A stretch of 26,530 nucleotides of DNA, from positions 1 to 26,530 of the forward strand of contig CAOXTD010000019.1 of NCBI GenBank assembly GCA_948560265.1. The letters run 5' to 3'. Positions 7,717 to 15,173 of the stretch are shown piece by piece. Each line of letters opens with the position of its first letter. The first letter of the stretch is position 1. Source of the DNA: an uncultured Clostridia bacterium (GTDB taxonomy: Bacteria; Bacillota; Clostridia; TANB77; CAG-508). The translations under genes and the position numbers were made by a program. A model generated the notes under the pieces. The model was not told where the DNA came from and ran no database searches. It saw only the letters and a list, made by a program, of their open reading frames with translations.

Positions 7717-8736
7717 CTAAAATTGTTTTAAAAATCTCACATCATTTTCATATAATAAACGCATATCGTCAATGCCGAATTTAGCCATGGCTATTCTTTC
7801 TACGCCAAAACCAAAAGCAAATCCTGAATACTCTTCTGGATTAATTCCGCAATTACGAAGTACATTAGGATGTACCATTCCGCAACCTAAAAGTTCTATC
7901 CAGCCTTCACCTTTGCATACTCTACAGCCTTTTCCTCCGCATACGAAACATGATACATCTGCTTCTGCGCTTGGCTCTGTGAATGGAAAGTGATGTGGTC
8001 TAAATCTAATTTGCGTTTTTTCGCCTAAGCATTTTTTAGCAAACATCTCTAATGTTCCTTTTAAGTCTGCCATAGAAATATTTTTGTCTATTACCAGTCC
8101 TTCAATTTGGTGGAATACAGGCGAGTGAGTAGCATCTACACTATCTGAACGATATACAGCACCTGGACAAATAACTTTAATTGGTGGTTTTTGTGTTTCC
8201 ATAACTCTTGCTTGCACTGGTGATGTTTGAGAACGAAGTACTATATCATCTGTAATATAAAAAGTATCTTGTACATCTCTTGCTGGATGGTCTGGTGGAG
8301 TATTTAATTTATCAAAGTTGTATGTTGCAAGTTCTACTTCTGGTCCATCTGCAATTTGATATCCCATACCAATAAAAATGTCTTTTACATCATTAACTAC
8401 TTGTGTAATTGGATGCACACTTCCTAGCATCATTTTTTTACTTGGCTCTGTAACATCTATATTTTCTGTTGCTAATCTTTCTTCAATTGCTTTGTTAGCA
8501 AAATTTCTTTCTCCCTCTTCAATTTTGTTTTCTAGTTCATCTCTTACTTGATTTACTAAACTTCCTACAACGGGTCTTTCTTCTGGGCTAAGTCCTCCCA
8601 TACTTCTTAGAATTAAAGTAAGTTCTCCCTTTTTTCCTAAATACTGAACTCTTACTTCATCTAGTTCTTTTGCACTCTTAGCATTTTGAATTGCTTCTAA
8701 AGCCTTTTCTTTGATTTGTGAAATTTGCTCTTGCAT
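7717..8736 (-). CDS. pheS: Phenylalanine-tRNA ligase alpha subunit
   Basis: The catalytic alpha subunit of PheRS, 339 residues, full length. It has an N-terminal coiled-coil arm (residues ~1-90), class II motif 2 (HPVFHQIEGLVID and RFRPHHFPFTEPSAEADV), and motif 3 (GFAFGFGVERIAMAKFGI). Two CxxC-like pairs in CFVCGGKGCRVCKGEGW form an insertion seen in many Firmicutes PheS proteins. ATG 8736 has an AAAGGAGG box. It lies behind a T-box leader and before pheT. REP-like repeats flank it on both sides. Confidence 0.97.
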   Translation of the reverse strand: MQEQISQIKEKALEAIQNAKSAKELDEVRVQYLGKKGELTLILRSMGGLSPEERPVVGSLVNQVRDELENKIEEGERNFANKAIEERLATENIDVTEPSKKMMLGSVHPITQVVNDVKDIFIGMGYQIADGPEVELATYNFDKLNTPPDHPARDVQDTFYITDDIVLRSQTSPVQARVMETQKPPIKVICPGAVYRSDSVDATHSPVFHQIEGLVIDKNISMADLKGTLEMFAKKCLGEKTQIRFRPHHFPFTEPSAEADVSCFVCGGKGCRVCKGEGWIELLGCGMVHPNVLRNCGINPEEYSGFAFGFGVERIAMAKFGIDDMRLLYENDVRFLKQF

Positions 8737-8868
8737 CTTTGCTTTTCCTCCTTTTATTTTTAGGTGTTTCTTCTAATCTGGCAATTGCGAGCATCAAACT
8801 AATTATTTTAGTCTTTGACTTTGCAAAGCCTAAAACAATAGTTTATGCATATTCATAAGCTCGCTGTT

Positions 8869-8894
8869 TCTGCCACAGGCAGCGCTCACTTATT
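8869..8894. other. Hairpin in the pheS leader
   Basis: The segment folds with CTGCC/GGCAG around a 3-base loop, plus partial outer pairing (GCGCTG with CAGCGAGC). It lies between the T-box terminator and the pheS start. Function unknown. Confidence 0.4.
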
Positions 8895-8896
8895 CA

Positions 8897-8925
8897 TCAG
8901 AAAAAGGAACGTCCCCAACCTGACA
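8897..8925. repeat. Single REP-like arm in the pheS leader (element 3)
   Basis: 29 bases identical to part of the right arm of element 1 (1613-1641), including the GGAACGTCCCCAACC core. There is one arm only, with no partner nearby. It starts right where the T-box terminator's T-run ends, so it is carried in any read-through pheST mRNA. Confidence 0.75.
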
Positions 8926-9187
8926 AAAAGAAAAACGAGCTAGCTCATCCCTATTTAGGACGAAATAACTCGTGGTACCACCTAATTTTATTAGTTTTTA
9001 TTTACTAATCTCATTATAGCTATAACGTAGCAAACGCTTCTCCCTACTTTATCCGTTCAAAAGAAGTCCTAAAAAAGTGAAATTTGGGTAAAAGTTATGA
9101 TAATAAACTCTCAGCTAATCGTTTATCTCTCTGTTTCAAATTTTCTCTTACTTACTTTGCTTTTTTCTTGGTTTTTATTTAAACTAT
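8926..9187 (-). promoter_or_regulatory. T-box riboswitch of pheST
   Basis: On the minus strand the T-box core AGGTGGTACCACG (8971-8983) is followed by a strong stem (about 8938-8975) and a T-run, the competing terminator. The upstream part carries an AGAGA/GA-type motif region and a candidate UUC (Phe) specifier at 9079-9081. T-box leaders sense uncharged tRNA directly; pairing of the tRNA 3' end with the T-box favours the antiterminator and lets pheST be transcribed. The specifier assignment is tentative, since I cannot fold Stem I here. Confidence 0.9.
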
Positions 9188-9192
9188 AGTTT

Positions 9193-9221
9193 ATTGTAGC
9201 ACTTTTTTTGAATAGACGCAA
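9193..9221 (-). promoter_or_regulatory. Promoter of the T-box-pheST operon
   Basis: Minus strand: -35 TTGCGT (9216-9221), 17 bases, -10 TACAAT (9193-9198), directly before the T-box leader. Between it and the plus-strand promoter at 9327 I see only AT-rich sequence. Confidence 0.55.
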
Positions 9222-9326
9222 GAGTTAAATATAATTTTAATTATTTTTTATGAACTATTAATTCTTATCAAACTATCTTTCTCGACATTTTTTTCAAAAC
9301 ATATTCCAATTTATTCTAGAATATAG

Positions 9327-9332
9327 TATAAT
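9327..9332 (+). promoter_or_regulatory. Candidate -10 box for the nfeD-slipin pair
   Basis: A perfect TATAAT; the -35 at 17 bases (TTCCAA) is poor. The ~95-base leader that follows has short self-complementary pieces (CCGT...ACGG; CAATT...AATTG) and two similar phrases, GAGGAACAAAGTGA and GAGCATAGCGAA. Their role is unknown. Confidence 0.4.
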
Positions 9333-9435
9333 AGTATTCAGTTAGCCGTGAGGAACAAAGTGACTATACGGATAATTGATGCAATTGAGCATAGCGAAAT
9401 TGTATACCTATAAATATAAAAGGAGATTTATTTCT

Positions 9436-9888
9436 ATGTGGACAATTTGGTTACTTTTAATTGGCATTTTTGCCGTTGCAGAAATTATTACTCCAGGATT
9501 TTTAGTTATTTGGCTAAGTGCTGGTAGTTTCTGTGGTATGATTACAAGTTTCTTTACAGACAATATTATTATTCAAACTACTGTATTTGTCATCTCTTCA
9601 GCGGTGTTTATTTTCTTTACTAGACCTCTTGCTAGAAAACTAGAGAAAAAAAGTAAAACTGTAGTAACTAATGCCTTTGCTATTGTTGGTAAAAAAGCGG
9701 TTGTATTACAAGATATTAACCCTACTACTAGCACAGGACAAATCAAAGTAGATGGTCAAGTTTGGTCTGCTAAATGCAAAAGCGAAGAAATCATTTCAAA
9801 AGATGCAGAAGTTTTTGTATTAGCAATTGACGGTGTCAAAGCAGTTGTATCTGCTAAAGCAACCAAACCAGTAGAGGAAACTGTTTAA
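9436..9888 (+). CDS. NfeD-like membrane protein
   Basis: About 150 residues: two or three membrane helices (residues ~1-65) followed by a soluble OB-fold C-terminal domain (KKAVVLQDINPTTSTGQIKVDGQVW), the plan of short NfeD proteins. These sit in the membrane next to SPFH/slipin proteins, and the very next gene is a slipin. NfeD/slipin pairs are linked to membrane microdomains. The frame is open back to 9376, but ATG 9436 has the AAAGGAGA box and starts directly with the first helix (MWTIWLLLIG), so I chose it. Confidence 0.9.
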   Translation: MWTIWLLLIGIFAVAEIITPGFLVIWLSAGSFCGMITSFFTDNIIIQTTVFVISSAVFIFFTRPLARKLEKKSKTVVTNAFAIVGKKAVVLQDINPTTSTGQIKVDGQVWSAKCKSEEIISKDAEVFVLAIDGVKAVVSAKATKPVEETV

Positions 9889-9938
9889 TTTTTGTTATTA
9901 GTATTTTATATATATATAAATAAGAGGAGGAAAATTTT

Positions 9939-10847
9939 ATGTGGATTTTATTAGCACTATTAGTTATTATTTTAATTATTGCATTTAACACAATTAAAAT
10001 AGTAAAACAATCTGAAGTATACATTATAGAAAGACTTGGTAAATTTCATAAAGTAGCAGATGCTGGTCTTACCATTATTATTCCATTTGTAGACCATGTT
10101 CGTAGCGTGGTAAGTTTAAAACAACAAACAATGGATATTCCACCACAAGGTGTAATTACCCAAGATAATGTTACTATTACTATTGATACTGTAGTATTCT
10201 ATAGAGTAACAGACCCTGCTAAAGCAGTTTATGAAATTCAAAGCTTAAAGAAAGGTATTGAATATTTAGCAATTACAACTATTCGTGATATTGTTGGTAA
10301 AATGGACTTAGATGATACATTTAGTTCTCGTGATGCTATCAATGACAAATTAAGAGTTATCTTAGATGAAGCAACTGACCAATGGGGTTGTAAAGTAGAC
10401 AGAGTTGAAATTAAAGATATTACCCCACCTGCTGATATCCGTGATGCCATGGAAAAACAAATGAATGCAGAAAGAAATAAAAGAGCCTTAATTCTTCAAG
10501 CTGAAGGTGAAAGACAATCTGCTATCACCCTTGCTGAAGGTAAAAAAGAAGCTGCTATTTTAGAAGCCGAAGCTGATAAAGAATCTAAAATCAGACGTGC
10601 AACTGGTGAAGCTGAAGCAATTAAAAAAGTAGCTGAAGCAAAAGCAGAAGAAATTCATTTAGTATATGATGCTATGATGAAATCAAATCCTGATGAAAAA
10701 TTAGTACAATTAAAATCTTTAGAAGCTTTAAAAGAAGTTGCTCAAGGAGAAGCTAACAAAATATTTATTCCTTTTGAGGCAACGAAAGCATTAAGTAGTT
10801 TAGGTTCTGCAGCAGAAATATTTAAAGATAAAAAAAATAAAGATTAA
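9939..10847 (+). CDS. SPFH-domain slipin (stomatin/QmcA-like) protein
   Basis: A 302-residue membrane-scaffold protein. One N-terminal membrane helix (1-17) is followed by the SPFH/Band 7 domain (~18-185: QSEVYIIERLGKFHKVADAG and MDIPPQGVITQDNVTI). A long Ala/Glu/Lys-rich coiled coil (~185-245, with AEGERQSAITLAEG) comes next, then a short tail. Such proteins form oligomeric cages around membrane patches, often with an NfeD partner, as here 50 bases upstream. ATG 9939 has a GAGGAGG box. A terminator follows. Confidence 0.95.
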   Translation: MWILLALLVIILIIAFNTIKIVKQSEVYIIERLGKFHKVADAGLTIIIPFVDHVRSVVSLKQQTMDIPPQGVITQDNVTITIDTVVFYRVTDPAKAVYEIQSLKKGIEYLAITTIRDIVGKMDLDDTFSSRDAINDKLRVILDEATDQWGCKVDRVEIKDITPPADIRDAMEKQMNAERNKRALILQAEGERQSAITLAEGKKEAAILEAEADKESKIRRATGEAEAIKKVAEAKAEEIHLVYDAMMKSNPDEKLVQLKSLEALKEVAQGEANKIFIPFEATKALSSLGSAAEIFKDKKNKD

Positions 10848-10853
10848 AAAGTA

Positions 10854-10890
10854 AAGACCAACTTTTCACAGAGTTGGTCTTCTCCTTTTC
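10854..10890 (+). terminator. Terminator of the nfeD-slipin pair
   Basis: A perfect 10-bp stem (AAGACCAACT with AGTTGGTCTT) and a pyrimidine-rich tail (TCTCCTTTTCCC). Confidence 0.75.
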
Positions 10891-10898
10891 CCGTGTTC

Positions 10899-10927
10899 TT
10901 GACATAATACCCATAAGCTGATATAAT
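10899..10927 (+). promoter_or_regulatory. Consensus sigma-A promoter of the GC-rich orphan gene
   Basis: Perfect -35 TTGACA (10899-10904), 17-base spacer, perfect -10 TATAAT (10922-10927), the best-matching promoter in the window. Confidence 0.8.
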
Positions 10928-10961
10928 AGTTATTATATCCCAATTGAAAGGAGCAAAACAA

Positions 10962-11507
10962 ATGGATATGAACAACATGACCTCGTTGACAACTATCGCT
11001 ATGCAGGAGGATGCTATGTGGGCCGACTACTTTGCTGAGCAGGCTGAGCGGATTGCTCGAATTCCTGCGGAAGAAGCCGCCATGTGGGACCAGTACCACG
11101 CTGAACAGCAGATGTCTGCCTGGCTTGAGAGCAGCGAGGATAGGCAAGAAGTCGATACCACAGGAGACTGTGAGGGCGAGGCAGACGATGTCGACCGTTT
11201 TGATGTTGATCATTATGGTCGATTCATGATTACCAGCACTGGACCCGCCCACATGTATCCTGTCGACAAACCTATCATTAACCCTATCTATGGTCACCCT
11301 GCCGATTCTACTGATATTCCCGCCGACGATTCTGTCAAAGGAAAGAAAAAGAAGAAGAAAAAGCAGCAGCGGACCTCTAAGGACCGGCGCTACGTCCATC
11401 TGGTCAAGGCCACTGATCGTGGCAAGGCTCTTGGCAAAACGCCTGGTAAGAAGGGTAAATCCTATCGCCAGTTGAAGCAGGAAGAAATGCCTCTGGGTAG
11501 CGTTTAA
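10962..11507 (+). CDS. GC-rich orphan protein of unknown function
   Basis: 181 residues; I recognise no family. It is soluble with no signal peptide or membrane helix. The N-terminal half is acidic and contains an internal duplication (DAMWADYFAEQ, then AAMWDQYHAEQ, about residues 17-50). The middle is Asp-rich, and the C-terminus is strongly basic (seven Lys in a row, then QQRTSKDRR and ALGKTPGKKGKSYRQL), which suggests nucleic-acid binding (inference). Base composition is clearly above 50% GC, with codons such as CTG, GCC and GGC that neighbours rarely use. ATG 10962 has an AAAGGAG box. Consensus promoter and strong terminator make it a one-gene unit. Recent transfer is likely. Confidence 0.75.
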   Translation: MDMNNMTSLTTIAMQEDAMWADYFAEQAERIARIPAEEAAMWDQYHAEQQMSAWLESSEDRQEVDTTGDCEGEADDVDRFDVDHYGRFMITSTGPAHMYPVDKPIINPIYGHPADSTDIPADDSVKGKKKKKKKQQRTSKDRRYVHLVKATDRGKALGKTPGKKGKSYRQLKQEEMPLGSV

Positions 11508-11550
11508 CGCTCCTCCCCTTTTAATACTTTGTGTGAAGGGGGTGTAAAAA

Positions 11551-11587
11551 GGAAGCTCTGGCGTAAAAGCCAGTGCTTCCTTCTTTT
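11551..11587 (+). terminator. Terminator of the GC-rich orphan gene
   Basis: Stem GGAAGC-T-CTGGC with GCCAG-T-GCTTCC, loop GTAAAA, then TTCTTTT. It also lies just past the rarA stop codon on the opposite strand. Confidence 0.85.
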
Positions 11588-12827
11588 AATCTATTGTATC
11601 ATCTGGAATATAATATTTTGTTCCCAACATTTTATCTGGTAAATACTGTTGTTCTACAACATGTCCTGGGTAGTCATGTGGATATTTATATCCTACTCCA
11701 TATCCTTCTTTTGCCATTCCCTCTGCTGGAGCATTTCGTATGTGCATTGGTATTGTACCTGTATCTTTATTAGCTACATCTTCTAGTGCTTTATTAATTC
11801 CTAAATAAGATGCATTTGACTTTTTAGACGTTGCTACATACACTGCAGCCTCTGCTAAAATAATTCTTGCTTCTGGCATTCCAACCATAGTAACTGCCTG
11901 CATTGCTGATGTAGCTACTACTAATGCATTTGGATTCGCCATTCCTACATCTTCGGCTGCCGCAATCACAATTCTTCTTGCCATAAATACAGGATCTTCC
12001 CCTGCATTTAATGCTCTTGCTAGATAGAAAAGTGCCGCATCTGGATTAGTCCCACGCATAGATTTAATAAATGCGCTAATATTATCATAATGGCTATCTC
12101 CACTTTTATCAAATACTGCTTTTCTAGTTTGTACACATTCTTTTACGATTTCATCTGTTAGTATAATAACACCTTTTTCATTCATTTGCGTAGTTAACAC
12201 TGCTACTTCTAACCCGTTTAATGCTGTTCTTACATCTCCATTAGAAGTTTGCGCTAATTTTCTTAGTGTACTATCTTCTACTTCTATCGTATAACTTACT
12301 AATCCCTCAGGTGATACCAAAGACTTTCTTAATACTTGAAAAATGTCTTCCTCTGTTAATGGCTGTAAATGAAATACCATAGACCTTGAAATTAAAGCCT
12401 TATTCACTTCAAAATATGGATTTTCTGTTGTAGCTCCTATTAAAATAACCGTTCCATTTTCTACAAAAGGAAGTAAAGCATCTTGTTGTAATTTATTAAA
12501 ACGATGAATCTCGTCAATAAATAAAATACATTTTCCAGATGGATTCAGTAATACATTTTGTGCTGTTTCAACTGCATTCTTAATATCAGAAACCCCTGAA
12601 GTTACAGCATTAATCTTAATAAATTTATATTTAGTAGTATTACTAATTACTCTTGCAAGTGAAGTCTTACCACAGCCTGGAGGTCCCCATAGTATGATAC
12701 TAGAAAGTCTGTCTGCTTTAATGGTGCGGTATAAAATCTTATCTTTACCTAATATATGCTCCTGCCCAACATAATCGTCTAATGTTTTTGGGCTCATTCT
12801 ATAAGCCAGTGGTTTGCTTAAATCCAT
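11586..12827 (-). CDS. rarA: Replication-associated recombination protein RarA (MgsA)
   Basis: A AAA+ ATPase that acts at stalled replication forks. 413 residues. Walker A is GPPGCGKT (48-55), Walker B is ILFIDE (101-106), and sensor 1 lies near GATTENP (131-137). The clamp-loader-like lid and C-terminal tetramerisation domain follow (GTNPDAALFYLARAL and IPMHIRNAP). ATG 12827 lies 3 bases after the ruvA stop, so the two are translated together. In many genomes ruvA is followed by ruvB; here the AAA+ partner position is held by rarA instead. Confidence 0.95.
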   Translation of the reverse strand: MDLSKPLAYRMSPKTLDDYVGQEHILGKDKILYRTIKADRLSSIILWGPPGCGKTSLARVISNTTKYKFIKINAVTSGVSDIKNAVETAQNVLLNPSGKCILFIDEIHRFNKLQQDALLPFVENGTVILIGATTENPYFEVNKALISRSMVFHLQPLTEEDIFQVLRKSLVSPEGLVSYTIEVEDSTLRKLAQTSNGDVRTALNGLEVAVLTTQMNEKGVIILTDEIVKECVQTRKAVFDKSGDSHYDNISAFIKSMRGTNPDAALFYLARALNAGEDPVFMARRIVIAAAEDVGMANPNALVVATSAMQAVTMVGMPEARIILAEAAVYVATSKKSNASYLGINKALEDVANKDTGTIPMHIRNAPAEGMAKEGYGVGYKYPHDYPGHVVEQQYLPDKMLGTKYYIPDDTID

Positions 12828-12830
12828 AAT

Positions 12831-13445
12831 CTATACTCCTTTTGCTAAGTTTCCCAATCCTTTACGAATAATATCTTCTACACTCAAAGATTTCATATCC
12901 ACTTTTTCTAAAGCTTGTACAATCTCTTTTTTGCTATAGCCTAGTACCTGTAATGCACTTACAGCTTCTGACACCTTCTCGTCTTCTAATATTGCTTCTT
13001 GGAAAGAACTTTCCTCCTCTGTTGATACTGCAATTTCTTGTTCCTTCTTTAATTTATCTTTTAGCTCTAGAATAGTTCTCTGAGCTGTTTTTGGACCAAT
13101 TCCTGGTAATTTCTTTAGCATTCCCACATCATTGCTAATTACTGCTAATGCAAATTGAGATGGTGTTATATTAGACAGAATCGTTAAAGCTCCCTTTGCT
13201 CCTATTCCACTAACACTTAACAATAGCTCAAACATTCTCAATTCTTCATTGGTTAAAAAGCCATATAGACTAACATCATCTTCTCTTACTCTCATAAATG
13301 TAAAGATTTTAATTTTTTCTCCTACTGCCCCTAACTTTTCTATTGTAGATTCTGGCATAAATATTTTATATCCTATTCCATTGGTTTCTACTACAATATA
13401 TCCTTTTGTTTTAATTTCTAAAGATCCTTTTACATATGCTAACAT
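12831..13445 (-). CDS. ruvA: Holliday junction branch migration protein RuvA
   Basis: RuvA binds four-way DNA junctions and loads the RuvB motor. 204 residues, full length. The N-terminal OB domain (1-~65) is followed by two helix-hairpin-helix motifs (SVSGIGAKGAL and LPGIGPKTAQR), an acidic linker, and the C-terminal RuvB-binding domain (SEAVSALQVLGYSKKEI). ATG 13445 has a GAGGAG box. Neither ruvC nor ruvB is adjacent within this window; rarA follows immediately. Confidence 0.96.
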   Translation of the reverse strand: MLAYVKGSLEIKTKGYIVVETNGIGYKIFMPESTIEKLGAVGEKIKIFTFMRVREDDVSLYGFLTNEELRMFELLLSVSGIGAKGALTILSNITPSQFALAVISNDVGMLKKLPGIGPKTAQRTILELKDKLKKEQEIAVSTEEESSFQEAILEDEKVSEAVSALQVLGYSKKEIVQALEKVDMKSLSVEDIIRKGLGNLAKGV

Positions 13446-13473
13446 AATTTTCTCCTCGTTTGTATTTTGATTT

Positions 13474-13501
13474 ATTTTATCATAACTAAAAAAATTTGCA
13501 A
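13474..13501 (-). promoter_or_regulatory. Promoter of ruvA-rarA
   Basis: Minus strand: TTGCAA (13496-13501), 16 bases, TAAAAT (13474-13479). Confidence 0.45.
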
Positions 13502-13532
13502 GTATTTATTGCAAATTTTTGTTTGTTTTGTA

Positions 13533-13561
13533 TTGACCTTATCTTTTTTTAATGGTATACT
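13533..13561 (+). promoter_or_regulatory. Promoter of tcdA
   Basis: -35 TTGACC (13533-13538), 17 bases, -10 TATACT (13556-13561), divergent from the ruvA promoter. Confidence 0.65.
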
Positions 13562-13586
13562 TTAAACTGTTAAAGGAGTACATACT

Positions 13587-14276
13587 ATGGATAATTGGTT
13601 AAATCGTACAGAATATTTAATTGGAAAAGAACCTATCGAGAAATTAAAAAACGTTCATGTGGCTGTTTTTGGTCTAGGAGGTGTTGGTTCTTATACCATT
13701 GAAGCTCTTGCTCGTAGTGGTATTGGTCATCTTACTTTAGTTGACAAAGATGTTGTTGATATAACAAATATCAATCGTCAATTAATTGCTGATACTACAA
13801 CCGTTGGTAAACTTAAAGTTGATATTGCAAAAGAAAGATTACTAAAAATCAATCCTAATTTAGAAATTAGCACTCATCCAACTTTTTACGATAGCACAAA
13901 AGCTGAAGAGTTTTTTGCTACTTCTTATGATTATATTATAGACGCTATTGATACTGTAAGTTCTAAACTTTCTTTAGTAGAAGAAGCATTTAAACGCCAT
14001 ATTCCTATCATTTCTTGTATGGGAACAGGCAACAAACTAGACCCTACTCAATTTGAAGTATCAGATATCACTAAAACTTCTGTATGTCCTCTTGCTAAGG
14101 TTATGCGAAAAGAACTAAAAGAACGTGACATATCTCATTTAAAAGTAGTATATTCTAAAGAAATTCCTAAGCGCTTTGATGAAGAACATAAACAAACACC
14201 TGCTAGTATTAGCTTTGTTCCTTCTGTCGCTGGTCTAATTTTAGCTAGTGAAGTAATTAAAGATTTAATCAAATAA
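13587..14276 (+). CDS. tcdA: tRNA threonylcarbamoyladenosine dehydratase (TcdA, ThiF/E1-like)
   Basis: An ATP-dependent enzyme of the E1/ThiF/MoeB fold that cyclises t6A at position 37 of tRNAs to ct6A. 229 residues. The nucleotide-binding loop is FGLGGVGS (28-35), followed by LVDKDVVDITNINRQ, a hallmark of this family, and DAIDTVSSK. The segment KVVYSKEIP and the final VPSVAGLILASEVIKDL also fit TcdA rather than ThiF or MoeB. ATG 13587 has an AAAGGAG box. No ubiquitin-like partner gene is adjacent. Confidence 0.9.
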   Translation: MDNWLNRTEYLIGKEPIEKLKNVHVAVFGLGGVGSYTIEALARSGIGHLTLVDKDVVDITNINRQLIADTTTVGKLKVDIAKERLLKINPNLEISTHPTFYDSTKAEEFFATSYDYIIDAIDTVSSKLSLVEEAFKRHIPIISCMGTGNKLDPTQFEVSDITKTSVCPLAKVMRKELKERDISHLKVVYSKEIPKRFDEEHKQTPASISFVPSVAGLILASEVIKDLIK

Positions 14277-14338
14277 TACATTTTATCTACTTTTATGGAC
14301 TAATAGGCTAATTAATTAGACTAATTTTGCAAAAATCC

Positions 14339-14367
14339 TTGTATTTTTTTTCATTCTGTGTTAATAT
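14339..14367 (+). promoter_or_regulatory. Promoter of rpmB
   Basis: TTGTAT (14339-14344), 17 bases, TAATAT (14362-14367). Confidence 0.5.
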
Positions 14368-14410
14368 AGTTAATAGTCGATTTAAGATTTCACATAGGAG
14401 GTGCAATTCA

Positions 14411-14608
14411 ATGGCAAAATGTGATATTTGTGGAAAAACATTATCTCATGGAAATAAAATTAGTATCGCTCGTTCTCACGTTAGTAGAAGAGCTACTAGA
14501 ACATTTAAGCCAAATCTAAGAAGAGTAAAAGCAGTTATTAATGGACAATCAAAAACAATTCATGCTTGTTCAAAATGTTTACGTTCTGGAAAAGTTGTTA
14601 GAGCTTAA
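14411..14608 (+). CDS. rpmB: 50S ribosomal protein L28
   Basis: A 65-residue large-subunit ribosomal protein. MAKCDICGKTLSHGNKIS with a CxxC pair (Cys4, Cys7) and a C-terminal CSKC pair form the zinc-ribbon version (C+) of L28. The basic middle region (SRRATRTFKPNLRRVKA) is typical. The frame is open upstream to 14327, but AGGAGGT just before ATG 14411 and the family start decide the shorter form. It stands opposite the spoVM-like gene, the same pairing as in Bacillus subtilis. Confidence 0.97.
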   Translation: MAKCDICGKTLSHGNKISIARSHVSRRATRTFKPNLRRVKAVINGQSKTIHACSKCLRSGKVVRA

Positions 14609-14662
14609 TTATTACTATGAGTAATTTGAAAATAAAAAATCATTATATGTTTTAACAAAAAT

Positions 14663-14690
14663 GAGACTATTTTAGAAATAGCCTCTTTTC
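14663..14690 (+). terminator. Terminator of rpmB
   Basis: Stem GAG-A-CTATTT with AAATAG-C-CTC (one mismatch) followed by TTTTC. It lies between rpmB and the convergent spoVM-like gene. Confidence 0.65.
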
Positions 14691-14721
14691 TTGTTATATT
14701 CATCATACATATTTTTATGTA

Positions 14722-14799
14722 CTACTTTTCTTTAATTCCAAATAGGAGCTTCACTATTCCCCTTAAACACTTTGGAACTTTCTTTACAACAATTGTCAT
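14722..14799 (-). CDS. spoVM: Stage V sporulation protein SpoVM (25 aa)
   Basis: A 25-residue amphipathic peptide ending CLRGIVKLLFGIKEK. The PK-x-L-x-GIV-x-x-L-x-G pattern matches SpoVM, whose Bacillus version is 26 residues and contains PKFLGGIV. SpoVM embeds as a helix in the convex outer forespore membrane and anchors SpoIVA, the base of the spore coat. The ATG (14797-14799) has a very strong GGGGAGGG box. Its position next to and opposite rpmB matches Bacillus subtilis, which strengthens the call. In Bacillus it is transcribed by sigma-E; I could not confirm a sigma-E promoter here. It lies 47 bases after a 50-aa membrane-protein gene on the same strand. Confidence 0.85.
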   Translation of the reverse strand: MTIVVKKVPKCLRGIVKLLFGIKEK

Positions 14800-14846
14800 T
14801 TCTATTCCCTCCCCTTTTGTCAAATTTTAGATAAACTATCTTCTTC

Positions 14847-14999
14847 TTATTTACAAGATAGCCATGCAAGCCCAACAATTACAACAGCAATTCCTATAGC
14901 AAATAGCCAGCCTGATATAGGAAGTAATAAAACTAGTAAAATTCCAAGACCTAATCCTATTAAACATACCCCTAGCGTCTTTTTTAGTGCACACAACAT
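14847..14999 (-). CDS. 50-aa small membrane protein
   Basis: A small open frame starting MLCALKKTLGVCLIGLGLG with two hydrophobic stretches (about residues 9-27 and 31-46), ending WLSCK. I recognise no named function, but short proteins of this plan are common in Clostridia. The ATG (14997-14999) has a perfect AGGAGG box. It is 47 bases upstream of the spoVM-like gene on the same strand, so the two may share a transcript and a role in sporulation (inference). Confidence 0.65.
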   Translation of the reverse strand: MLCALKKTLGVCLIGLGLGILLVLLLPISGWLFAIGIAVVIVGLAWLSCK

Positions 15000-15105
15000 A
15001 ATATTTTATCCTCCTATCTTCTATATTAATATTATATTCTCTTTCTTGTTATTGGTTACCTATTTATGTTCTCTATTCATTCCACAAGCTTATCCTATTA
15101 AAATA

Positions 15106-15134
15106 TTTACTTTTTCTTTGCAAACTGTTATACT
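15106..15134 (+). promoter_or_regulatory. Promoter of nth
   Basis: TTTACT (15106-15111), 17 bases, TATACT (15129-15134). Confidence 0.45.
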
Positions 15135-15173
15135 ATTAATAAATCTTATAACGCTTGAAAGGTATGAATCATT

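Noticed and set aside
10866..11399. 177-codon minus-strand open frame antisense to the GC-rich gene
   Set aside because: It has no good ribosome site and overlaps the nfeD-slipin terminator; the promoter, ribosome site and terminator all support the plus strand. GC-rich DNA leaves few stop codons, so shadow frames are expected.
14327..14410. Upstream extension of L28
   Set aside because: It would include the promoter -35/-10 region and the AGGAGGT box; L28 starts MAKCD at 14411.
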